Positions 1-6,115 of a stretch of 6,115 nucleotides of DNA are shown here, in pieces; the stretch's first letter is position 1, and each line of letters begins with the position of its first letter. A program made the translations under genes and the position numbers. The stretch is from Myxococcales bacterium (GTDB lineage: Bacteria > Myxococcota_A > Polyangia > Polyangiales > Houyiibacteriaceae). The stretch lies in assembly GCA_013002645.1 (NCBI GenBank), contig JABDJF010000292.1:1-6115 (forward strand), written 5' to 3'. The notes under the pieces are model-generated. The model saw only the letters and a program-made list of their open reading frames with translations. It searched no databases and was not told where the DNA came from.

Positions 1-953
1 CGCCAAAGGCCTTGCTCTCCGGCGAAGTCATGGCGGTTGCCTACTCGGGGTTTCGGGAAGGCCAGCACCCGGATCGCGGCTACGGCGCCGTGAACCCGAG
101 CGCCGATGAGATTCTCGAAGACCTCAGGATTCTCGTCGCGCACGATTTCAATTTGGTCCGCCTCTACGATTCGGGCGAAAACTCCGCGCTCACCCTCAAG
201 CTGATTCGGCAGCACCAGCTCCCCATCAAAGTCTTGCTGGGAATCTGGCTGGAAGCGGAGTTCAGCAATCATGAGGGCTGTTCCTGGTTGAATGAGCCGA
301 TACCGGAAAGTGAGTTGGCCGCGAACACCTGGAGAAATGCCGGTGAGCTACGCCGCGGGATCAAGCTTGCGCAGGAGTTCGAAGACATCGTGGTTGCCGT
401 CAACGTCGGCAATGAAGCGCTCGTCGATTGGAACGATCACATGGTGCCGGTGAAGAAAGTGATCGCCTACGTTCGGCTCGTGAAGTCCGCCATCGACCAG
501 CCGATCACCGTAGCCGAGAACTACGCATGGTGGATACGTGACGGCGCCGGGCTTGCGGCCGAGTTGGATTTCGTTGGCGTTCACACCTATCCCGAGTGGG
601 AAGGAAAGACCATCGACGAGGCGCTTGCGTACACGATCGAGAATATCGACGGCGTGCGCGCCGCCCTGCCCGACAAGCCCATCGCCGTTTTGGAAGCGGG
701 TTGGGCGACCGTCGCCGAAGAGTTTGGCGAGCGCGCCAATGAGGAGAGTCAGGCGCGCCACTATGTCGATCTAGAACAATGGGCGCGCGCCACGAACACG
801 ACCGTGTTCTTTTTTGAGGCGTTCGACGAGCCGTGGAAAGGCGACCCGAATGCTCCGCTCGGTGCCGAAAAACATTGGGGCCTGTTCAACGTCGATCGAA
901 CGCCCAAGAAGCTGATTCAGGAACGCCCAGACGCGAACCTCGAATTGCAGTAA
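1..953 (+). CDS. GH17 family glycoside hydrolase (beta-1,3-glucanase-like), 5' end probably outside the window
   Basis: Predicted clan GH-A (beta/alpha)8-barrel glycosidase of family GH17, whose members hydrolyse or transglycosylate beta-1,3-glucans. The frame is open to the left edge (codons from base 3). A TTG at 12 and an ATG at 30 are possible internal starts, but neither has a convincing Shine-Dalgarno, so the true start probably lies upstream. Counting from the TTG, visible motifs are the first-strand motif YSGFREGQHPDRG (residues 11-23), the acid/base glutamate in NVGNEAL (E135, codon at 414), HTYPEWEG (191-198), the nucleophile glutamate in VLEAGWAT (E228, codon at 693), and the C-terminal barrel motif FFFEAFDEPWKGD followed by HWGLFNVD. 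Both catalytic residues and the C-terminus are intact, so it looks functional. No signal peptide is visible, though one could be off-window. It converges on the CBM9-like gene 21 bp away. Substrate is inferred from the family only; in bacteria such proteins may also serve in glucan synthesis or remodelling. Confidence 0.88.
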   Translation, partial: PKALLSGEVMAVAYSGFREGQHPDRGYGAVNPSADEILEDLRILVAHDFNLVRLYDSGENSALTLKLIRQHQLPIKVLLGIWLEAEFSNHEGCSWLNEPIPESELAANTWRNAGELRRGIKLAQEFEDIVVAVNVGNEALVDWNDHMVPVKKVIAYVRLVKSAIDQPITVAENYAWWIRDGAGLAAELDFVGVHTYPEWEGKTIDEALAYTIENIDGVRAALPDKPIAVLEAGWATVAEEFGERANEESQARHYVDLEQWARATNTTVFFFEAFDEPWKGDPNAPLGAEKHWGLFNVDRTPKKLIQERPDANLELQ

Positions 954-974
954 TGGTCTTCGGCGCCCTGCCCT

Positions 975-1754
975 TCACTCGACTAGCAGCAGCGAGCCAA
1001 AGAGCCCGGCGTCGATCCAGCCGCGGTCTTTGTGATCGCCTGGCGCGGATTCGGAGCCGATGAAGTTCTCGCGCAGCTCGCTGCCGTCGTTGTCACACCA
1101 GGCGAGCATCAGGCCCATCACTTTTCCAGCGGATAGCTTGACCGGCACGTTCTTGTCGGACCCGTCTACGTAGGCGTCCGTGTAGACATCGATCGCAAGC
1201 TCCCAGACGACTTTGTTGCCGTGCTGCCGCCAACGGCTCTGCACGTGGTGGGAGTAGCTCTGCGGCAACTTATCGGTGCCGATGTCGATCGCCTGGTTGT
1301 CGAGCGACATGTGATAGGCAAACGCATTGTGGTTGTACTGGTGATTGCCGCCTGAGAAGTCCTCATCCAAGAAGATCTCGAGGCAGTCGTCATCCCAGTA
1401 CTGGACGAGCGGGTCCCGGTGGCTGTCGATCAAAATGTCGTCGACCATTTCGGCGAGCACGTAGATTTTCTCGGGCGTCCAGACCACTTTGAAGCGACCG
1501 CGGAAATCGTCGGCCGAGTACTCGGGGCCGAGCCACCGGTGCTTCATTTCCTGCCAGCGCGCCCGCTGCCAGATGGCCTCGTCCGCGACCCCGTCGACCT
1601 TGGGCGCTTGCTTCGCCTGGGGGGCGCGATACTCGCTGCGTCCTGGGTCGTGGCTGGAGCGCTTGGCCTCGGCTGCAGACGGCGCAAGGGGCAAGGCGGC
1701 CGAGATCACGAGACACAGGATCGCGCTCAGGCTAAACGAATTTCGGCTCGCCAT
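975..1754 (-). CDS. Secreted CBM9-like carbohydrate-binding protein
   Basis: A 259-aa protein that resembles the carbohydrate family 9 binding domain (CBM9_1 type), a beta-sandwich that binds sugars and occurs alone or attached to glycosidases. I chose the ATG at 1754 because it gives a good Sec signal peptide (MASRNSFSLSAILCLVISAA, then LPLAPSAAEA with probable cleavage near residue 30) and has GGGA five bases upstream. The longer open frame to 1982 is only Arg/Ser-rich antisense of the GH17 gene. Family features are the opening APKVDGVADEAIW (50-62), the strand pair FKVVWTPEKIYVLAEMVDD (88-106), the acidic WDDDCLEIFLDED (120-132), an Asn/His-rich GGNHQYNHNAFAYH stretch (135-148), and a C-terminal KDRGWIDAGLFGSLLLVE. 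No catalytic domain is present, so the role is probably ligand binding in the periplasm or outside the cell. It starts inside the last 23 bp of the upstream GH17 gene, implying cotranscription and possibly translational coupling. The specific sugar is unknown. Confidence 0.85.
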   Translation of the reverse strand: MASRNSFSLSAILCLVISAALPLAPSAAEAKRSSHDPGRSEYRAPQAKQAPKVDGVADEAIWQRARWQEMKHRWLGPEYSADDFRGRFKVVWTPEKIYVLAEMVDDILIDSHRDPLVQYWDDDCLEIFLDEDFSGGNHQYNHNAFAYHMSLDNQAIDIGTDKLPQSYSHHVQSRWRQHGNKVVWELAIDVYTDAYVDGSDKNVPVKLSAGKVMGLMLAWCDNDGSELRENFIGSESAPGDHKDRGWIDAGLFGSLLLVE

Positions 1755-2688
1755 CTTTGTCCCACAGCCCCCAGTAGGCGCCGACATCGCCCTCATCGCC
1801 GACTTTCCAGGCCTCGTCGAACGAAGAGAAATAGAAGATCTCGACGCCCTCTTCGTGCGCCCACTGGTAGGTTCGAATGAAGTACTCCAGCGCGTGGTCA
1901 TACGAGGGTAGCGCCGCACCAAACGGAGACCCGACGCTCGGCCAGCCGGTCTCGCTGATGATGACTCGTTTCCCATTCGCAACGTACTGCGCCCGCCGAT
2001 ACATTTCCTTCATGTAGAGCAGTGCATACTCGGCGGGACAACTTTCCCAAAAGGGATAGCAATTGACCAGCAGCGTATCGCAGGCCGCGGCCACGCGGGG
2101 ATGGTTCTCGAACAGGAAATAGGCATCGACGGTGCCCACCGGGACGCCCGGGACGGCGGCCCTCGCTCGCTCGATGTAATCGATCAGTTGATCCTCGCTG
2201 AGGTCTTCGCGCAGCATGACTTCGTTACCGACCGCGAGGATGTCCGCATGCCCTGCGCGGGCGACCTCGATGCCATTGCGCAGCTCGATTTCGTTCAAGT
2301 CGAGCTCCTCCGACAAGCTGACGCCAACCATCGTTTTCAAACCGTTTTCATGCGCGATGCGGGGCGTTTGCTGGTTGCCCTCCCGGCAGGAGAAGCTCCG
2401 GATCCACCGCGTGTAGGGCTCAATGATGCTCAGCCGCTGGCGGATCTGATCCTCGCCGATCTCCATCCCTGGACGCTGTCCCTCGATGTATGGGCTAAAC
2501 GAGATGCCATGGATCTTCTGCCGCAGGATGGTCCAGAGCAGCTCGACCTTGTCCGCGCGCGACATCTGCGAGAAATCCACGCCGAGGAGCCCCGGAAACC
2601 CTGGCACTTGATAGCCCGAGCGTCTGAGACCCGCGGCAGCGCTCGACCGGGAGCTCACGGCAAACTCTTCGTTGGACGCTCTTGACAC
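1732..2688 (-). CDS. GH17-type glycoside hydrolase (second, divergent copy)
   Basis: Predicted 318-aa GH17 barrel enzyme acting on beta-1,3-glucan-type substrates. I prefer the GTG at 2688 as start because GGAGAG (2698-2693) sits just upstream; the ATG at 2790 lacks such support and adds 34 Arg-rich residues. An ATG at 2565, immediately before SRADKVELLW, is a shorter alternative without a clear ribosome binding site. Counting from the GTG, motifs are FSPYIEGQRPG (64-74), RWIRSFSCREGN (94-105), acid/base glutamate in LAVGNEVMLRE (E156), NCYPFWE (209-215), nucleophile glutamate in VIISETGWPS (E246), and the end motif YFSSFDEAWKVGDEGD followed by YWGLWDKDGEP. ISETGWPS is the classic GH17 signature. 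The protein ends right after the barrel. No signal peptide is seen with any start, so it is probably cytoplasmic unless exported another way. It is the first gene of a pair with the overlapping CBM9-like gene. Family call is firm, exact substrate and start less so. Confidence 0.87.
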   Translation of the reverse strand: MSRASNEEFAVSSRSSAAAGLRRSGYQVPGFPGLLGVDFSQMSRADKVELLWTILRQKIHGISFSPYIEGQRPGMEIGEDQIRQRLSIIEPYTRWIRSFSCREGNQQTPRIAHENGLKTMVGVSLSEELDLNEIELRNGIEVARAGHADILAVGNEVMLREDLSEDQLIDYIERARAAVPGVPVGTVDAYFLFENHPRVAAACDTLLVNCYPFWESCPAEYALLYMKEMYRRAQYVANGKRVIISETGWPSVGSPFGAALPSYDHALEYFIRTYQWAHEEGVEIFYFSSFDEAWKVGDEGDVGAYWGLWDKDGEPKFV

Positions 2689-2884
2689 AATTCTCTCCAG
2701 CTGGGCGCAGCGGATACGCCGGCACGCAAGCCTAACACGACCGAAGCGTTGCCCTGCCTCGAGGAGCGAGAATCCTCTCACATCGGGCACTTGGCTATGT
2801 TTCCACTCCGAAAAAAGACCCGACGCGAGGCCGGTTACCCGGCATTCGAGAGCAGCATGGGCGTGGGGGCACTATAGACAGGCG
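2689..2884. promoter_or_regulatory. Divergent intergenic region between GH17 and PEPC genes
   Basis: This 196-bp spacer lies between two divergently read genes and must hold promoters for both if each is transcribed from its own start. No strong -35/-10 pair was found by eye on either strand. Visible elements are a short inverted repeat GAGGA-7 nt-TCCTC (2761-2777), an A6 run (2811-2816), and a near-palindrome CCGGTTACCCGG (2831-2842) that could be an operator half or chance in GC-rich DNA. Open frames cross the spacer on both strands, but their Arg-rich composition argues against coding. Promoter function is inferred from gene orientation. Confidence 0.45.
2693..2698 (-). promoter_or_regulatory. 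Ribosome binding site deciding the GTG start of the minus-strand GH17 gene
   Basis: GGAGAG reads on the minus strand four bases before the GTG at 2688 (six counting from the GGAG core). It is the best Shine-Dalgarno match near any candidate start of this gene and is the reason for choosing GTG over the ATGs at 2790 and 2565. Confidence 0.6.
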
Positions 2885-5590
2885 ATGGCCGGCTCCAACT
2901 CGACTAATCCGCCCGCTGAGCTCGACGAGGCGCTCCGCGTAGACGTCCGCGTTCTCGGCGACCTCCTCGGGGAGGTCCTCAGGCAGCAGGCAGGGCCGGA
3001 GGTCTACGAGACAGTCGAGCGCATCCGGAAGCAGGGCAAGGCGCTGCGGGAACCCCATGCCAGTGATCGAGACCCGGCCCTCGCGGAGCTCTACGCAATT
3101 GTCGAGGCGCTCCCGCCCGAGATTGTGGGCGAAGTCGTTCGGGCCTTCTCTCTTTTCCTCACGCTGGCCAATACCGCGGAGCAGCGGCACAAGGTGCGCG
3201 AGAGGCGAACGGCTCAGATGCGCGCGGCGCGCGGCGAGGTCGTTGCACTGCGTGTTGATTCATGCAGCGACGCGATGGAGAGGATGATCGCCGCGGGCAT
3301 CGACCCGGCGCGCGTGCACGAAGTTGCGAGCACACAGGATGTCGAGTTCGTGCTCACCGCCCATCCGACGCAGGTGGTTCGGCGCACGCTCCTTCAGCGA
3401 TACAACCGGATTGCGGATTCGCTTCGCGACGGCGATCGAAAGGACCTCACCCCGGACGAGCAGGACGCAATACGGTCGCAGCTTCGACGCGAGATCTCGA
3501 CCGTCTGGCATACCGACGAGCTACATCGAAGCCGCCCCACGCCCACCGATGAAGTGCGCGGCGGGCTCGCGGTCTTGGAGCAGTCACTCTGGCACGCGGT
3601 GCCGCGCTTCCTGCGGCGTTTCGACGCTGCGCTCCGGGCGCAGACCGGGCGAGGCCTAGCCATCGACGCCCGCCCCGTTCGGTTTGGCTCTTGGATGGGC
3701 GGAGACCGCGACGGGAACCCCAACGTCACGGCGGAGGTGACCCGCGAGGCGGTCTTTCTATGCCGTTGGACCGCGGCCAAGCTCCTCCACGACGAGGTCG
3801 ATGCTCTTTGCCAAGAGCTCTCGATGAACAGGGCGAGCGATGCGCTTCGGGAACGGGCGGGCACCGACCGGGAGCCTTACCGCGCACTCCTCCGCGGGGA
3901 ACGCTCGGTGCTCGCCGAAGAGCTTCGCCGCATCGAGGACGAGCTCGAGCGCCTGCAATCGGGCAGCGACGCGCCACCACAGTACGATTGGTCTGTCCCG
4001 TCTACGCATTCGTTGATCGATGCGCTCATGCTGACGCGCAGCTCTCTCGAAGAGACCGGACAGAAGGTCGTCGCAGAGGGCCGACTTCTCGATCTGATTC
4101 GCCGGGTCCACTGCTTCGGCTCTCACATGGTGCGGCTGGACATTCGCCAGGAGGCAGACCGCCACACGGAAGTCCTCGACGAGCTCACTCGCCATCTGGA
4201 GCTTGGCGCGTACAGCGACTGGGACGAGGCGGAGCGCCAGAAATTTCTCATCGCCGAGCTCGGTTCGAAGCGACCCCTGATTCCCGGGGACATGCCCGCT
4301 TCGAATCAGGTGCAGGAGGTCCTCGACACCTTCCGCATGCTCGCCACCCTGCCCCGTGACTCGCTCGGCGCCTACGTGATTTCGATGGCCCGTCAGCCAA
4401 GTGACGTGCTGGCCGTCGAGCTTTTGCAAAAGGAAGCCGGAATCGCCAAGCCGCTGCGCGTCGTTCCGCTTTTCGAGACCATTTCGGACCTTCAGGCGTC
4501 GCGAGAAGTCATGGCGAACCTGCTCGAGCTGCCCTGGTACCGCGCTCGAATTGGCGGAAAGCTCGAGGTCATGATCGGCTACTCCGACTCGTCCAAGGAT
4601 GGCGGGCGGCTCGCCGCGGCCTGGGAGCTTTACCAAGCGCAGGAACGCCTGGTCGAGCTCTGTGGCGCGAAGGCCATCCATCTCACGCTGTTTCACGGGC
4701 GCGGAGGGAGCATTGGACGCGGCGGCGGGCCGACCCACATCGCCATCCGGTCTCAGCCCGCTGGATCGATTGACGGAACCCTGCGAGTCACCGAGCAGGG
4801 AGAGATGATCCAGTGGAAGTTTGGGACGCCCGATATCGCTGTGCGCAGTCTCGAGCTCTACTCGACGGCGACGTTGGAGGCGACACTCACTCCGCCGGCG
4901 GCGCCGAGCCCTGCCTATCGCACTCGAATGGACGCGCTGGCGGCGACGGCGATGACGGCCTACCGCGAGGTGACGCGCGCGAGTCGATTCGTCCCTTATT
5001 TTCGTGCGGCAACGCCTGGGATCGAGCTCGGTTCGCTACAGATCGGGTCGCGCCCGGCCCGTCGCAAGTCTGGCGACGGGCTGTCGGGCCTGCGTGCGAT
5101 CCCCTGGATCTTCGCATGGACCCAGACCCGGCTGCTTCTTCCCGCATGGCTCGGCATCGAGTCGGCAGTCCAGCAAGCCATCGACGACGGCGGGCTTGCC
5201 GAGCTCCGTGACATGGCCGCGAACTGGCCCTTCTTCCAATCGACGCTCTCACTCTTGGAGCTCGCGCTCGCCAAGGCCGACGAGCGGATCGCCGCGCGGT
5301 ACGACGCCTTGCTCACGCCGACGGAGCTCGCCGAGGTGGGTCAGGGACTGCGGGCGCGACTCCAACAAATGAGGTCCGTTTTGCTCGAGGTCTTGGACCA
5401 AGACGAGCTGCTCGAAGCCGATCCCACGCTTCAGCGCTCCCTTCTGCTTCGTCGTGCTTACCTAGACCCCATCAATTTGGTACAAGCGGAGCTGCTACGC
5501 CGTCAGCGAAGCGCCGACGACGCACAGCTTCAGGACGCGCTTCTGGCCACGGTCAACGGCATCGCGGCGGGTCTCAAGAACACCGGCTGA
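2885..5590 (+). CDS. ppc: Phosphoenolpyruvate carboxylase
   Basis: A 901-aa cytoplasmic enzyme that carboxylates PEP with bicarbonate to oxaloacetate and phosphate, an anaplerotic step feeding the TCA cycle and aspartate-family amino acids. The length fits bacterial PEPC (about 880-960 aa). Signatures in order: LTAHPTQ with catalytic His160; GSWMGGDRDGNP (268-279); VRLDIRQEADRH; MIGYSDSSKDGG; the mobile PEP-binding loop FHGRGGSIGRGGGP (603-616; Arg606); LRAIPWIFAWTQTR; and the terminal KNTG. Residues matching the aspartate-inhibitor site of the E. coli enzyme (R587, K773, R832, N881, aligned from memory) appear conserved as R606, K797, R856 and N899, so allosteric inhibition by aspartate or malate is likely. 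The ATG at 2885 is chosen because PEPC-like helices (RVLGDLLGEVLRQQAG) begin soon after it. Its ribosome binding site is poor (AGG two bases upstream), and the frame is open back to 2672, where it only shadows the opposite gene. The next gene follows 10 bp after the stop. Confidence 0.97.
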   Translation: MAGSNSTNPPAELDEALRVDVRVLGDLLGEVLRQQAGPEVYETVERIRKQGKALREPHASDRDPALAELYAIVEALPPEIVGEVVRAFSLFLTLANTAEQRHKVRERRTAQMRAARGEVVALRVDSCSDAMERMIAAGIDPARVHEVASTQDVEFVLTAHPTQVVRRTLLQRYNRIADSLRDGDRKDLTPDEQDAIRSQLRREISTVWHTDELHRSRPTPTDEVRGGLAVLEQSLWHAVPRFLRRFDAALRAQTGRGLAIDARPVRFGSWMGGDRDGNPNVTAEVTREAVFLCRWTAAKLLHDEVDALCQELSMNRASDALRERAGTDREPYRALLRGERSVLAEELRRIEDELERLQSGSDAPPQYDWSVPSTHSLIDALMLTRSSLEETGQKVVAEGRLLDLIRRVHCFGSHMVRLDIRQEADRHTEVLDELTRHLELGAYSDWDEAERQKFLIAELGSKRPLIPGDMPASNQVQEVLDTFRMLATLPRDSLGAYVISMARQPSDVLAVELLQKEAGIAKPLRVVPLFETISDLQASREVMANLLELPWYRARIGGKLEVMIGYSDSSKDGGRLAAAWELYQAQERLVELCGAKAIHLTLFHGRGGSIGRGGGPTHIAIRSQPAGSIDGTLRVTEQGEMIQWKFGTPDIAVRSLELYSTATLEATLTPPAAPSPAYRTRMDALAATAMTAYREVTRASRFVPYFRAATPGIELGSLQIGSRPARRKSGDGLSGLRAIPWIFAWTQTRLLLPAWLGIESAVQQAIDDGGLAELRDMAANWPFFQSTLSLLELALAKADERIAARYDALLTPTELAEVGQGLRARLQQMRSVLLEVLDQDELLEADPTLQRSLLLRRAYLDPINLVQAELLRRQRSADDAQLQDALLATVNGIAAGLKNTG

Positions 5591-5594
5591 GGAG
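5591..5594 (+). promoter_or_regulatory. Ribosome binding site for the downstream secreted glycosidase
   Basis: GGAG directly follows the PEPC stop codon. It abuts an ATG at 5595 with no spacing but lies six bases before the in-frame ATG at 5601, which is therefore the better start. Its position right at the PEPC stop suggests translational coupling between the two genes. Confidence 0.6.
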
Positions 5595-5600
5595 ATGCAA

Positions 5601-6115
5601 ATGCCGCACACAACCACCCAAGCGCTTCTGTTGTCATTCGCGTTCGTGGTGCTGTGGCCAATATCCGTCTCGGCGAAGGCCATCCCGGTGGAGCTGCGTC
5701 AAACGCAGCAGGGCTGGCAGCTGTTCCGTGGCGGTGAACCGTACTTCATCCGCGGCGCGGGAGGCGAGGGTTCGCTCGAGCAGCTGGCGGCCGCGGGCGC
5801 GAACTCGGCGCGGACCTGGGGGGCCGATGATATCGGCGCGCGCCTCGACGCGGCGCACGCCCTCGGCCTGTCGGTGACGGTAGGCATTTGGCTGGGCCAC
5901 GAGCGCCACGGGTTCGACTACGGCGACGAGACCCAGGTGCGCAAGCAGCTGGAAGCGGCCCGCCAGACCGTGCTGCGCTACAAGGATCATCCGGCGGTCC
6001 TCCTATGGGGCATTGGCAACGAGATGGAAGGCTACGGCGAAGGCGACAATCCCGCCATCTGGAAGGCTGTGAACGACATCGCCGCCATGGTGAAGAAGCT
6101 CGATCCGTTTCACCC
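5601..6115 (+). CDS. Secreted clan GH-A glycosidase, family 2 TIM-barrel-like (3' end outside the window)
   Basis: The first 171 residues of a secreted glycoside hydrolase, cut by the right edge. The start at 5601 is set by GGAG six bases upstream; the in-frame ATG at 5595 would add only two residues. A Sec signal peptide is clear: MPHTTTQALLLSFAFVVLWP followed by ISVSAKA, with cleavage near residues 24-27. The mature part begins with a short strand region (GWQLFRGGEPYFIRGAGG, 38-55), then barrel motifs ANSARTWG (67-74), VTVGIWLGHERHGFDY (92-107), and HPAVLLWGIGNEMEGY (130-145), where the Asn-Glu pair (E141, codon at 6021) is the acid/base of clan GH-A enzymes. This resembles the catalytic barrel of family 2 glycosidases without the usual long N-terminal sandwich domain; a related GH5-type or other GH-A family is possible. 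The gene lies 10 bp behind PEPC, so probably shares its transcript. Substrate cannot be told from this fragment; the GH17 neighbours hint at a beta-glucan. Confidence 0.85.
   Translation, partial: MPHTTTQALLLSFAFVVLWPISVSAKAIPVELRQTQQGWQLFRGGEPYFIRGAGGEGSLEQLAAAGANSARTWGADDIGARLDAAHALGLSVTVGIWLGHERHGFDYGDETQVRKQLEAARQTVLRYKDHPAVLLWGIGNEMEGYGEGDNPAIWKAVNDIAAMVKKLDPFH

Noticed and set aside
1755..1982. N-terminal extension of the CBM9-like frame
   Set aside because: It is Arg/Ser-rich, overlaps the real GH17 coding region in another frame, and would bury the clear signal peptide inside the protein.
2101..2685. Plus-strand 194-codon open frame antisense to the second GH17 gene
   Set aside because: The minus-strand frame carries all GH17 motifs; this frame shows no recognisable domain.
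2761..2777. GAGGA/TCCTC inverted repeat as a terminator
   Set aside because: The stem is only 5 bp, has no following T-run, and lies upstream of both genes rather than after one.
2857..2877. Six-codon leader frame (ATG to TAG) just before PEPC
   Set aside because: It has no ribosome binding site and no attenuator-like residue pattern; such short frames are expected by chance.
2873..2878. TATAGA as a -10 box for PEPC
   Set aside because: It lies only six bases before the ATG and no -35-like hexamer stands 16-18 bp upstream.
2672..2884. 71-codon upstream extension of the PEPC frame
   Set aside because: It overlaps the start of the divergent GH17 gene, has no PEPC-like sequence, and would make the protein longer than usual for bacteria.
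3691..4359. Plus-strand 222-codon open frame inside PEPC
   Set aside because: It is an Arg/Pro/Gly-rich off-frame reading of the PEPC gene with no domain.
3758..4738. Long minus-strand open frame (326 codons) inside PEPC
   Set aside because: It lies wholly antisense to conserved PEPC motifs, has no recognisable domain, and is typical of long spurious frames in GC-rich DNA.

Overview
This 6.1-kb, GC-rich, tightly packed bacterial window holds four genes for carbohydrate-active proteins and, among them, a complete phosphoenolpyruvate carboxylase (PEPC). The codon use, proteobacterial-style PEPC, Shine-Dalgarno-type leaders and two Sec-type signal peptides suggest a Gram-negative bacterium (Proteobacteria or Myxococcota-like). 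No marker here fixes the taxon. There are no RNA genes, insertion sequences, CRISPR arrays or clear terminators.

Layout, left to right: (1) the 3' part of a glycoside hydrolase family 17 (GH17, beta-1,3-glucanase-type) gene on + runs in from the left edge and ends at 953. (2) Converging on it after a 21-bp gap, a minus-strand pair reads right to left: a second, divergent GH17 gene (2688 to 1732), then a secreted CBM9-type carbohydrate-binding protein (1754 to 975). Their coding regions overlap by 23 bp, so they are very probably one transcript. (3) A 196-bp divergent spacer (2689-2884) separates this pair from (4) PEPC on + (2885-5590, 901 aa, all signature motifs present). (5) Ten bases after the PEPC stop, a secreted clan GH-A glycosidase resembling the family 2 TIM-barrel group starts (5601) and runs off the right edge.

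Working together (inference): the secreted CBM9 protein and the secreted GH-A enzyme could bind and attack a glucan outside the cytoplasm, with the two GH17 proteins cleaving or remodelling beta-1,3-linked chains. Sugar released would enter glycolysis, and PEPC carboxylates PEP to oxaloacetate to refill the TCA cycle. The close coupling of a central-metabolism gene with a secreted glycosidase is the most unusual aspect. The whole looks like part of a beta-glucan utilisation or remodelling locus that continues beyond both edges. I see no strong evidence for an entirely new biological system.
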